Source: Candidatus Bathyarchaeota archaeon (lineage in GTDB: Archaea; Thermoproteota; Bathyarchaeia; Bathyarchaeales; Bathycorpusculaceae). Taken from it: a stretch of DNA of 64,000 nucleotides. The stretch covers positions 1 to 64,000 of the forward strand of contig JAOZHV010000026.1 of the NCBI GenBank assembly GCA_026014725.1, written 5' to 3'. Position 1 is the first letter of the stretch. Each line of letters begins with the position of its first letter. Shown here piece after piece: positions 24,563 to 35,533 of the stretch. Under the pieces are notes generated by a model. The model ran no database searches and was not told where the DNA came from. It saw nothing but the letters and a program-made list of their open reading frames with translations. A program made the position numbers and the translations under genes.

Positions 24563-26476
24563 GTGGCTTCTGCGCCGACACTTAGCGATGCAATGAAACG
24601 CACATGCGACAACCTAAGGCAAGGTGCAACCAGACAGGTCTCGGATTATGAGGCGCGCTTCTCAGTTCTAAAAGGCGCTTGCGACGACCTACTCGCGTCG
24701 CTCATCAGAACGGGGTTTGACCCGAAAGAAGCCTGCGAAACAGCCAAGGAATTCTTCGGCAAAGACACGGTGCGCTTTGCAGGCATCGACGGCACAATGT
24801 ACTCACGCCCACTGTTTGATATGGTTGTGTTCTTCGGGGGGGCTTACGCTGCAACTGGCACCGTAAAATTCTGCAACTCGGCTAAACCGCAGGTTGAATA
24901 TGACGCTAAGACGCTTGAGCAGAACGTAGGCATGTCCAGCGTTATCCCGATTTACGTTAACGAAATCTTGGATGTGGACCACTCGTTTTCGGCTCCTGAG
25001 CAGCCTAGCGAGAACAACCCTGCAAAACCCGCAACGGATGAAGAAATTGCAAATAATTCTTTGATTGCGAATGTAGTTATGACTTTTGCAGAATTCTACT
25101 TAGCCTACAAACTTGCCGTTGACCCAACGCAAAACTTTCAGGTACTCCTGCTGGATAGGAGTTTGTCAACGGAGCGCGCCAGCCTTCTTTACGAGAGCAG
25201 AAAAACAAGTTTTTGGGTGGAGAAAAGCGCGCTAGTGGGCTACTGCGTCAACGACCAGAAGGTTGATGCGAACGATTTAGCCATGGCAAGACACCACGTT
25301 TACAACAAGGCTCTGGGTTTACCTGCTCCACGCGCGGATTTTCTATTTCACGCTATCACATTTCTAGCTGAGCAACATCAGACTTTGACGGAAGCACAAA
25401 TCTGCCAAGCACTGGCAATAACTGAAGAGAAACGTATTAAACGGGTCCAAAAAACCCTGACTAACTTGGTCAAAAAAGGCATTCTCACATGTGCTGACGG
25501 CAATTACACGTTAAACCCCTTGTATGCTGACAGCTGGAACCGAACCAAACAGTTAACAGTCGAAATCGGCGACCAACTCTTCGCCTTAAGAGACACAGCA
25601 CAAAACGCTGGCTCCATGAAGATAGTCAAAGATGGAAAAGAGCATTGGTTAACAACCATCGACATCACATTTCTAACATTGTTCACCATGCATATGCTAA
25701 TGGAAGAATGCTGGAAAAAACACATACTCTTAGTCGGCATCACAAAGGACACGTCCGCAAGAGACTTCAAACGCCAACTTGTTCCCATCATGCAGAACGA
25801 AGGCTTACTTAAAACGTCAGCAACGAAAGAGGCTCTCTCAGCGCTTCCGAACACTGACCGCATGATTCTCCAGTCAGCAAGCGTCTTCAACCCTCAAGAG
25901 ATGGTGCCGCCGTGGAGCATGATAGAGTACGATTCAGCTTTTCGAACAATGAAGCCCGACGGGGACAGGGGGCAAGGTTACGTTTTGGGTGTTATCAAGA
26001 ACAAGATTGGTTTAGAGAAGGCTTTCTTGAAAACCTACGTGCAACTCAGCCAAGCCAAGTCTGACCTGTTACTGCGAAGCAACGTCCTGTTGATTGACCG
26101 CCTAGCCTACGCAGAGTTTGACCAAAAACAAGCATGTTGCCTGTCGCTTCTAAACGAAAAGAGCGATGGCGTCAAAGAACCTGTGGAGGTTTTGCTCTAC
26201 AAAGACAAGTCCGTGTCCAACAAGATACAGAACCTTGTCATGACCCTGCTCGTTGCTATGGCGCCAACTAATATTCCTGAGGCTTTCGGGCACAATAAAC
26301 CCTTGTTTGCGGCTGACAAGATTGCCAAGTGGAACTATAGCCAGTTCAAAGCCATCGCAGATTCGACGGCTGGCTGGATTTTGAATAATCATAAATTGCG
26401 TAAGTTCATATTTTACATGAGTACTTTCAGAGAGAGGCGAGCAAACATTGAACAAACCAGAAGACAAACCAGTTAA
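24563..26476 (+). CDS. nurA: NurA-family 5'-3' nuclease with internal winged-helix region
   Basis: The catalytic NurA domain is shown by FAGIDGTMYSRPLFDMVVFFGG (about residues 76-97) with the metal-binding Asp, and by later blocks such as LDRSLS and WSMIEYDSAF. At about 640 residues it is much longer than the usual 350-450-residue NurA: a winged-helix-like segment (LTEAQICQALAITEEKRIKRVQKTL, around residues 275-310) is inserted in the middle. NurA resects DNA ends with HerA. The GTG at 24563 follows GGGAGAGAT by 4 bases and is preferred over 24548. It overlaps herA. Confidence 0.85.
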   Translation: MASAPTLSDAMKRTCDNLRQGATRQVSDYEARFSVLKGACDDLLASLIRTGFDPKEACETAKEFFGKDTVRFAGIDGTMYSRPLFDMVVFFGGAYAATGTVKFCNSAKPQVEYDAKTLEQNVGMSSVIPIYVNEILDVDHSFSAPEQPSENNPAKPATDEEIANNSLIANVVMTFAEFYLAYKLAVDPTQNFQVLLLDRSLSTERASLLYESRKTSFWVEKSALVGYCVNDQKVDANDLAMARHHVYNKALGLPAPRADFLFHAITFLAEQHQTLTEAQICQALAITEEKRIKRVQKTLTNLVKKGILTCADGNYTLNPLYADSWNRTKQLTVEIGDQLFALRDTAQNAGSMKIVKDGKEHWLTTIDITFLTLFTMHMLMEECWKKHILLVGITKDTSARDFKRQLVPIMQNEGLLKTSATKEALSALPNTDRMILQSASVFNPQEMVPPWSMIEYDSAFRTMKPDGDRGQGYVLGVIKNKIGLEKAFLKTYVQLSQAKSDLLLRSNVLLIDRLAYAEFDQKQACCLSLLNEKSDGVKEPVEVLLYKDKSVSNKIQNLVMTLLVAMAPTNIPEAFGHNKPLFAADKIAKWNYSQFKAIADSTAGWILNNHKLRKFIFYMSTFRERRANIEQTRRQTS

Positions 26477-28331
26477 CCCCCAATGCTTCACAGATTTTGA
26501 AGGAAAATTTCACGCACGCTTAGCTGCGGTTATGCCCCGTTACGCTGGCGGCGACGGCGGAGACTCAAAAGTCACGGGCACCAGCGCACGCTACCAGTGC
26601 CGAGTCAAAATCGAATACCAAAAAGACCTCATGGGGCTCCTCGAAGAGGGCATGTTGCTTGCGGTTAAGAACTTTAAGCCTTCCTGCGAGGGCGCTGAAC
26701 GCTACACGCTCATGGAAATCAGCCGCGTCTGGCCTGAACACTTCGGTTTGAGCGGTTTGAGCAACCATGGCTACTATCCGATGCAGTTTGAAATCATCGA
26801 GCAGTCTGCGGAGGATTGGCAAACCGACGACAAGTCTACGATGATGATTCAAATCGACGCCATCCCCATAAACTACGACCTCATCATCAAGAACGGCTGC
26901 ACGTTCGAGTTCGTCAAAGGCTTCTCTTATCCAGTGGTCGGCAGTCCCATCTTTGTCTTAAACAGTGAAATGATTAACCGCATGTACAACCAAAAAATCG
27001 CCGCACAACTCGGTGTAGACACAGCAAAATCCTGCGAAGACGCACGGTTAGACCCACGGCTGGGCACGATAAAGATGTTTGAGGCAAGCCAAACCAAAAT
27101 TCCCATTTACGTTGACTTTGAAAAGTTGATTCGCTACCACTTTGGCGTGTTCGCTTTTACAGGCGGCGGAAAAAGCAACCTCATGTCCAACGTGTTGCGC
27201 CGAATTATGCTTCACACTGATAATACTAAAACAGTTATTTTTGATATAAGCTGTGAATATGCGTTTCTATTACTTGATGTTCTTGCTGATTCTAACGTGA
27301 ATGCCAAACTAATTATGGAGCATCGCATTGATTCGATTGAACAGTTTTACAACTCTGTCGTCAAACCACGGGAATATGAGACAGACGAACGTACTAGAGA
27401 CGGCTTGCAGGCGATTATGGCTCAGCGTAAACTGTCTTACTATGCTAAGCCCAAGCAGGTGATCCCGACCTATTCCCAAGTAATGGAGGAGCTTGAGAAT
27501 ATACGCAAAGAATCCACTGCTAAGCCCGTCTACATAAACGCTATTGACGCCATTCACGACGATATTCGCCAGTTCGTTGAGGCTAACGGTCTCAGCGAGA
27601 ACCAAGAGGTCACAGAGGAATTTGTCACCCACTTGGATGTTCTTGCTCGAGAAGCCATGGAAAGCTACAAAATCAATGAAAAAGCAGGTTTGTATGCGTG
27701 GGCAACAACAAGAAACAAAATTTTGGACTTATTTAAAAAACGAGAAAACGCTTCAGATAAAACCAGTGAGGGATTAACCGTTGAAGGCATCCGCGAGTTA
27801 CTTGAAGACAAAACCACAAATCTAGTGGTTATTTCCATCTCAGACCCTTATACAATCAAAGAACTCGCAATTGACCTAACCCGAGACTTACTTGTAAGGC
27901 GAAAAAGACGTTTTACAGTGAAACCCTACATCTTAGTCGTTTTTGATGAGGCGCAGGAATTCATCAGCAACAAAGAAGGCGGCATAGAGGGCAAATGCTC
28001 AAGTCACGTGGAGACACTGCTCCGCCAAGGACGCAAGTATGGGCTCGGCGTCTGCATAGCCACCCAGCGAATCGCTTACTTAAACACTAACGCGCTCCAG
28101 CAGTTGCACACGTATTTTGTGGGCACGCTACCACGACCATACGACAGGATGCTGGTCAGCGACACCTTCATGATTGACAAAGGCATTCTGGAAAAAACGT
28201 TAGAGTTCGCGCCCGGTGAATGGTTACTGAGTAGCTACATTGCAACAGGCATGGAGAACGTGCCGATATTCATAAAAGCCGACAACGCTGAAAAAGAAAT
28301 AGAAAAGTACCTATCAAAAAACCGCGGGTAA
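26448..28331 (+). CDS. herA: HerA-like bipolar DNA helicase/translocase
   Basis: The 627-residue protein is an FtsK/HerA-type ATPase hexamer subunit that works with NurA in DNA end resection. The Walker A motif is FTGGGKSN (about residues 238-245; G-G in place of the more common G-S-G) and the Walker B is ILVVFDEAQEF (about residues 494-504). An N-terminal HAS-barrel-like region is present, and the conserved arginine-finger-like stretch is LLRQGRKYGLGVCIATQR. The TTG start overlaps the nurA end by 29 bases, so translation is coupled. Mre11 and Rad50 genes are not adjacent. Confidence 0.9.
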   Translation: MNKPEDKPVNPQCFTDFEGKFHARLAAVMPRYAGGDGGDSKVTGTSARYQCRVKIEYQKDLMGLLEEGMLLAVKNFKPSCEGAERYTLMEISRVWPEHFGLSGLSNHGYYPMQFEIIEQSAEDWQTDDKSTMMIQIDAIPINYDLIIKNGCTFEFVKGFSYPVVGSPIFVLNSEMINRMYNQKIAAQLGVDTAKSCEDARLDPRLGTIKMFEASQTKIPIYVDFEKLIRYHFGVFAFTGGGKSNLMSNVLRRIMLHTDNTKTVIFDISCEYAFLLLDVLADSNVNAKLIMEHRIDSIEQFYNSVVKPREYETDERTRDGLQAIMAQRKLSYYAKPKQVIPTYSQVMEELENIRKESTAKPVYINAIDAIHDDIRQFVEANGLSENQEVTEEFVTHLDVLAREAMESYKINEKAGLYAWATTRNKILDLFKKRENASDKTSEGLTVEGIRELLEDKTTNLVVISISDPYTIKELAIDLTRDLLVRRKRRFTVKPYILVVFDEAQEFISNKEGGIEGKCSSHVETLLRQGRKYGLGVCIATQRIAYLNTNALQQLHTYFVGTLPRPYDRMLVSDTFMIDKGILEKTLEFAPGEWLLSSYIATGMENVPIFIKADNAEKEIEKYLSKNRG

Positions 28332-28336
28332 AAGCC

Positions 28337-29170
28337 GTGAGCATTGAGCTCCCAGAAGCCCACATTCTTTCTGGGCAGATGAGTAAAGAGCTATTAGGTA
28401 AGGAAGTGGCGGACTGCAAGCTACGGAATGTTTTGAAGTTTCAGGATTTAGGCTTCATAAACATTTACGCATCAGACTTTAACCGATTGCGCGGGGGCAA
28501 AATCGAATCGGTAGTTTCAAGGGGCAACGTCATAAGGGTAAAGCTTGATAACGGCACTAACCTGCTTTTGGCTCCTGAATACGGTGGAGTAATACTCTAT
28601 CACCCAAACAGCAACAGCGCGCCCTCAAAGTTTCACCTAAAAGTCTCCTTCAAAGACGACTGAGCATTAACGGTCACGTTGACTGGTATGGGCATGATCA
28701 AAGCGCTCACCGATGAGGAACTCAAAGACAGCTACGTCTACAAACGCGACTTCTCAGCCACCGCCTCGCCGCTGGATGCTGAATTCACTTTTGAACGCTT
28801 CACAAAAGACCTTGCAGGCAGAAACGTGAACATCAAAACAGTGCTTGTTGGCAAAGATGCCATCGTAGTGGGTTTGGGTAACAGTGCATTCCAAGATATA
28901 ATTTACAGAGCCAAAATTCACCCTAAACGAAAAGCTTCCGACTTAAACGAAAAGGAAAAACGTGCGCTCTACGATGCGGTGTAGCTGGTGGTTGAGCAGA
29001 GAATCAAGCTGGGCGGAAAAAACCAGTTCATCGGCCTCTACGGAAAACAAGGCACCTATGCGCCAGCAATGGGACCAAACATGAAAGGGAGAGCCTGCAC
29101 GGTATGCGGTACAATGGTTGAAAAGCTAAGTTTAGGCGGCGGGCAAGTTTACTTCTGTTCACGCTGTTAA
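28337..29170 (+). pseudogene. Fpg/Nei-like DNA glycosylase interrupted by two in-frame stop codons
   Basis: Three fragments lie in one frame: 28337-28663, 28679-28984 and 28988-29170. Together they give the family layout: N-terminal ELPEAHILSGQMSKELLGK, middle block with NVNIKTVLVGKDAIVVGLGNS and IIYRAKIHPKRK, and the C-terminal zinc finger CTVCGTM...YFCSRC ending at TAA. A TGA (28661-28663) and a TAG (28982-28984) interrupt it. No indel is needed to join the parts. The first catalytic Pro of MPELPE is missing (SIELPE), as in a known Fpg/Nei-like group. It follows herA by 5 bases. Confidence 0.75.
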
Positions 29171-29280
29171 AAATAACGTTGTAGAGAGCGCCTAAAAAGT
29201 TGCTTTCATCACTTGTAAAGGCTTGAATAGAAATACTTTAAAGGCAAAAAGAACAAAGGCATTTTAGTTGGGCTGTTAGC

Positions 29281-29709
29281 ATGGTAGAAAAACTGTCAAA
29301 ATCCGACATAGCATTCATAAAACAATTACCCGTGGGTCGCCTTGCCACAGCAACCGAAGACTGCGAGCCAGTAGTGCGTCCAGTCTGGCCTGTTTTCGAC
29401 GGCGTGTACGTTTACATAGCTTCTGACCCTGACACACCTAAAATAGAACAGATAGAGGCAAACCCGCAAGTCTCCTTAGTTTTTGACGATTACGACCGAA
29501 AGAACTGGTCAAACTTTAAAGGCATCCGCATCCAAGGCGAAGCAGAAATTCTCTGGAATGGTGAAGAATACCGATATGCACATGACCTTCTCAAGGAAAA
29601 GTATCCAGAGTATCAAACTGAGGAAGGCGGCTGGAAAGAAGGCGAGATACCCATAATCAAAATTACACCCACCGCTTTTAATAAATGGGCTTCAGGCTCA
29701 AAATTCTAA
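29281..29709 (+). CDS. PPOX-class FMN/F420-binding split-barrel protein
   Basis: The 142-residue protein has the pyridoxamine 5'-phosphate oxidase-like split barrel: IKQLPVGRLATATEDCEPVVRPVWPVFDGVYVYIASD is the typical first half, followed by VSLVFDDYDRKNW and IRIQGEAEILW. Members are flavin- or F420-dependent reductases or heme-binding proteins, and the substrate cannot be read here. Archaeal versions of this length often use F420. A TATA-like element (ATACTTTAAAGG, about 29235) lies 45 bases upstream. Confidence 0.85.
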   Translation: MVEKLSKSDIAFIKQLPVGRLATATEDCEPVVRPVWPVFDGVYVYIASDPDTPKIEQIEANPQVSLVFDDYDRKNWSNFKGIRIQGEAEILWNGEEYRYAHDLLKEKYPEYQTEEGGWKEGEIPIIKITPTAFNKWASGSKF

Positions 29710-29734
29710 AATCAGGAAATAGAAAAATGGGCGT

Positions 29735-29977
29735 CTATTTTGACCATTGATAATTAGAAAATTCTATAGCATCTATGATGTACTGGGAGAAGTCTTTGCT
29801 TTCACACTGGTCGGAGTACATAACAAAGCCATCGAAGGCAAAGAAGTACATGTTTTTCCGTCGATAGATAATTTTCGGCTTAGCGATGCGCACAAGCTCC
29901 AGAAAGTTTTTTCTATCAAACTTTACTCGATAAGAACTTGATTCACTTGTCGTTGATGCCGTAGTCGCAGCTATCAT
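29735..29977 (-). CDS. Small hypothetical protein (80 aa)
   Basis: The frame is open to a TTG at 30010, but the ATG at 29977 gives a clean start (MIAATTASTTSESSSYRVKF). The core has alternating charged and aromatic strands (FDRKNFLELVRIAKPKIIYRRKNMYFFAFDGFVMYSDQC) and could be a small beta-rich domain. I do not recognise a family. It is convergent with the PPOX gene and divergent from the ferritin-like gene. Confidence 0.5.
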   Translation of the reverse strand: MIAATTASTTSESSSYRVKFDRKNFLELVRIAKPKIIYRRKNMYFFAFDGFVMYSDQCESKDFSQYIIDAIEFSNYQWSK

Positions 29978-30097
29978 TGCTGTTTCACCCACTTTATCAC
30001 CTAATTGCAATATAGACTATTTTAATATTAACAGTTGCCTAACAAAACTATATAGACTATAATGCCTCCAAACTCAAGCTATTTTTTTCAATAAAAA

Positions 30098-30110
30098 ACT
30101 TTTATATCTT
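30098..30110 (+). promoter_or_regulatory. TATA-like promoter of the ferritin-like gene
   Basis: ACTTTTATATCTTAG lies about 40 bases before the ATG at 30144, and GAAGGT is a ribosome-binding sequence 8 bases before the start. Confidence 0.45.
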
Positions 30111-30143
30111 AGGGATTGCTCCTTTCTGTAGAAGGTAACTTTT

Positions 30144-31124
30144 ATGGCTGTAAAAATAACACCAGAATATATTGACCTCTTAAACCAAGCGGTTGAACGC
30201 GAGTTCAAAGTTTCAATCCAATACTTCCTCCAACACGCAAAAATGGAAAAACTCATACGGCGAACCCTCCCAGAAAACATCCTATTAGACAAAACAACCT
30301 ATGACGCAATCGGCAAGTTATTGCACGATATTTCGATAACAGAAATGAAGCATGCCGCAGCCATCATGGAACGCATATACTATCTCGGCGGAGAAGCAAC
30401 CACAAAGTCCAGTAAACCCGAAATCGGCAACAGCATAAGCGAATTCGCAAAACTCGACATGAAAGCTGAAGAAGAAGCACTAAACCTGTACAGAAAAATA
30501 ATAGAAACATCGGGGCAAATGGGCGATTGGCAAACCCGAGAAATGTTTGAGAAAATCTACCGCGAAGAAGAAGAACATCTCTTCAAATTCCAAGAATACA
30601 CCGCTTTCCAAGACGAAGTAGAAGAACCAAGCAAGGTTCCCTTGCCTGAGTGGCGCAAAATCTTCACCGACGACTATTATACGTTGCTAAACAAGGCTGT
30701 AGCGGCAGAAATCACAGGAATCATCCAGTACACTAACCAGCATGAAAAAGCTGCCCTGCTAGCACTAAGAATGAAAAAAACCCCGCTGGAAGCCATCGCT
30801 GACACCAACAAAGCCGACGTTGTAAGCAAACTCCTCAAAGAAATTTTTCTAGTAGAAATGCAGCACCTCGAAAAAATCAGCGAACGCATATACCTAGTTG
30901 ACGGCGAAGCCACAGTAAACCCAGACCCACTTCCAGTAGTCGGCGAAACAGTAAACGACATGTTACTCCTTGACCACGCACTTGAAAGCAAGGCAATCTC
31001 ACTTTACCGAGAGATTATCGCTGAAGCTCTAAAGCGGGGCGACACGACCACAAGACGCATGTTTGAAGAGATTGTGCAGCAAGAGGAAGGGCACTTCTGG
31101 GACTTCGACGACTTCGTAAGATAA
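30144..31124 (+). CDS. Tandem double ferritin-like (bacterioferritin/rubrerythrin-type) protein
   Basis: The 326-residue protein consists of two four-helix ferritin-like domains in tandem (about residues 1-155 and 170-326). Each has the order NxAVxxEFxxSIQYF / NKAVAAEITGIIQYT, then EMKHAAAIMERIYYLGGEAT / EMQHLEKISERIYLVDGEAT, and EEEEHLFKF / QQEEGHFWDF, giving the paired Glu and Glu-x2-His di-iron ligands. Such proteins store or oxidise iron or protect from oxygen. Family members usually have one domain, so this is a fused duplication. It has a TATA box and SD sequence of its own. Confidence 0.85.
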   Translation: MAVKITPEYIDLLNQAVEREFKVSIQYFLQHAKMEKLIRRTLPENILLDKTTYDAIGKLLHDISITEMKHAAAIMERIYYLGGEATTKSSKPEIGNSISEFAKLDMKAEEEALNLYRKIIETSGQMGDWQTREMFEKIYREEEEHLFKFQEYTAFQDEVEEPSKVPLPEWRKIFTDDYYTLLNKAVAAEITGIIQYTNQHEKAALLALRMKKTPLEAIADTNKADVVSKLLKEIFLVEMQHLEKISERIYLVDGEATVNPDPLPVVGETVNDMLLLDHALESKAISLYREIIAEALKRGDTTTRRMFEEIVQQEEGHFWDFDDFVR

Positions 31125-31225
31125 CCGCTTCCTTTCAATCTCTTTTTAATTTCTTTAAAGTTTGGTTTTCCCGAAAACTTAAATCTCCAAAGCAACAAGA
31201 AGTACATGTGGCAGAGGCGAAGAGG

Positions 31226-31366
31226 ATGAGCGAAGAAGACTATCAGCCTCGTTGCATAAACTGCGGAAACTTTATCGACGATTGTGAATGTGTTTGCCCT
31301 TACTGCGGCGAAACAGCGAAATGCACGTGTTGCATAGGCACCGATAAAGCAACTGGCGGCGGATAG
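31226..31366 (+). CDS. Small zinc-ribbon-like protein (46 aa)
   Basis: A short frame (ATG to TAG) reads MSEEDYQPRCINCGNFIDDC and continues with ECVCPYCGETAKCTCCIG. It has eight cysteines in CxxC, CxC and CxxC pairs and fits a two-site zinc ribbon or small ferredoxin-like fold. An in-frame GTG at 31208 would add six residues. It lies 37 bases before korA on the same strand and may be part of the same transcript, suggesting a role as accessory subunit or electron carrier (inference). Confidence 0.65.
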   Translation: MSEEDYQPRCINCGNFIDDCECVCPYCGETAKCTCCIGTDKATGGG

Positions 31367-31403
31367 CCACTCAAACAAAAAATTTTCGCGATGGGAAGGC
31401 AAA

Positions 31404-34284
<2,881 letters not shown>

Positions 34285-34402
34285 AATTTGAAAAAAGTAA
34301 TTGTGAAGAAGCCTTCTCCTTTCTTCTCACAAGTACTATTATGTTAATTCAGCTTATAAATCACTATTTCCACTATCGATATATCACGAAAAAAAGCTCT
34401 CT

Positions 34403-34771
34403 TCACAGCTTCTCTGCTTCCTCATCACAATAGCAGTCTTCAGTAAAACGCGGAGTGCAAATACAATAAAACACCAAGTCTGTCCTGCCCGTGTTAGTTA
34501 TCTTTTGAGAAGTGCCTGCAGGAATAACAATAACATCGCCAGCCTCAACATCGGCTGATGGCAAGTTCCCAACGATCACTTTGCCCTTTCCGCTAGTAAC
34601 AAGATAGATTTCGTCAACATCTCTTAGATGGTGCGCTACGGTTGTGACACCTGCCTTGACTCTTGCTCGTGCAACTGACACTTTTTTGGTGCTGTAGTTT
34701 TCAGCTATGAAACAGCGTTCGGGCGTGAAGTGCTCATTTAAGGACTTGGCTTTTACAATTTTCGGCTCCAT
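34403..34771 (-). CDS. Cupin domain protein
   Basis: The protein (122 residues from ATG 34771) has the double-stranded beta-helix motifs of cupins: GVTTVAHHLRDVDEIYLVTSGKGKVIVG (first motif with two His and Glu) and VEAGDVIVIPAGTSQKITNTGRTDLVFYCICTPRF (second motif). It should bind a metal or small ligand and may be a sugar isomerase-like or regulatory cupin. The C-terminal CYCDEEAEKL is unusual. A GTG at 34780 is an alternative start. A TATA-like ATATAATTAAAATT at 34832-34845 lies about 60 bases upstream. Confidence 0.85.
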   Translation of the reverse strand: MEPKIVKAKSLNEHFTPERCFIAENYSTKKVSVARARVKAGVTTVAHHLRDVDEIYLVTSGKGKVIVGNLPSADVEAGDVIVIPAGTSQKITNTGRTDLVFYCICTPRFTEDCYCDEEAEKL

Positions 34772-34780
34772 TTTCTTCAC

Positions 34781-35083
34781 TTTGGTGCTTGGTGCGTGAT
34801 ATTAGAAGGTAACTAAGGATGTATGCTCAATTTTAATTATATCGTTTACGCAAACTTTAACATGAGTGGTATTTGCGTTAAATTGGTTTCTTTTTACGAA
34901 ACAAGCGCTGTTTTGCATTTTTTTATTTTTGTTTTTTTGTTTATTTTTCATGGTGTTGGTTTTAAGTTAATGGGTTATATTGCAGGTTTGATGTGAAAAT
35001 AGCTTATATAGTACACTAACTGTAGTGTTTGGATTAAGCTTGTTGACACTACAGTTATATCGCGGCATGAGTATGTATAAAGT
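34781..35083. other. 303-base divergent intergenic region (cupin / nrdR)
   Basis: No gene is supported. The left part has the cupin TATA-like site (about 34832-34845), the middle (34910-34950) is a low-complexity T-rich tract, and the right part has the nrdR promoter with TATA box and two NrdR-box-like sites. A 49-residue frame on the minus strand (34802-34951) is lysine- and asparagine-rich low complexity and is not annotated. Confidence 0.6.
35003..35061 (+). promoter_or_regulatory. nrdR-nrdD-nrdG promoter with paired NrdR boxes
   Basis: The TATA element TTATATAG (35004-35011) is followed by ACACTAACTGTAGTGT (35013-35028), a perfect 6-base inverted repeat matching the NrdR-box pattern ACAC-N8-GTGT, and a second site ACACTACAGTTATATC (35046-35061) with half the pattern. 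The start-to-start distance is 33 bases, near three helical turns, as for tandem NrdR boxes in bacteria. The boxes lie at the expected transcript start, so self-repression of the operon is likely. Confidence 0.6.
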
Positions 35084-35533
35084 ATGAGATGTCCCTACTG
35101 CAACTCGGAAAATTCCAAAACATTAGAAACACGCGAGTCTCCAGAGAACACCACACGCCGACGAAAAGAATGCATCAACTGCGGCAAACGCTACACAACC
35201 TACGAATATCTAGAAACAGTTGAACTCATGGTTAGAAAGAAAGACGGCGAACTAGAACGCTTTGATGTTAACAAGATAATCCGCGGCTTGCAGAAAGCAT
35301 GCGAGAAACGTCCAGTAACTATGAGCCAAATCAACGAATTAGCAGAACAAGTACGCCAAGACCTCATGCTCAAAGGCACCGAGGAAATCGCATCCAGAGA
35401 GATCGGCGATTTAATAATGCAACACCTAAAGAAAGTTGACCGCATCGCGTACATTCGGTTTGCTTCAGTTTACAAGCAGTTTGAAGAGCCTGAAGATTTC
35501 AGGCGAGTAATTTCGGAAGTGAAAAAATCATGA
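35084..35533 (+). CDS. nrdR: Transcriptional repressor NrdR
   Basis: The 149-residue regulator has an N-terminal zinc ribbon (Cys 3, 6, 30 and 33: MRCPYC and CINCGKRYTTYEYLE) and an ATP-cone (MVRKKDGELERFDVNKIIRGLQKACEKRPV through DRIAYIRFASVYKQF). Length and domain order are typical. NrdR senses dATP/ATP and represses ribonucleotide reductase genes; it is mostly known from bacteria, less from archaea. The stop overlaps nrdD by 4 bases, with matched box sites upstream. Confidence 0.93.
   Translation: MRCPYCNSENSKTLETRESPENTTRRRKECINCGKRYTTYEYLETVELMVRKKDGELERFDVNKIIRGLQKACEKRPVTMSQINELAEQVRQDLMLKGTEEIASREIGDLIMQHLKKVDRIAYIRFASVYKQFEEPEDFRRVISEVKKS

Noticed and set aside
28661-28984. Genetic code reassignment (TGA or TAG as sense codons) as the main explanation for the broken glycosylase gene
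   Set aside because: Both codons end many other genes in the window (TAG: tyrS, marC-like, nrdD; TGA: pyruvyl transferase, GT2), so general reassignment is not supported. Local recoding stays open.
34302-34331. Imperfect hairpin after korB as an intrinsic terminator
   Set aside because: The stem TGTGA...TCACA has mismatches and is not followed by a clear T tract, so it is too weak to list.
34802-34951. 49-residue minus-strand frame between cupin and nrdR
   Set aside because: It is lysine/asparagine-rich low complexity over a T-rich tract and overlaps the likely cupin promoter.
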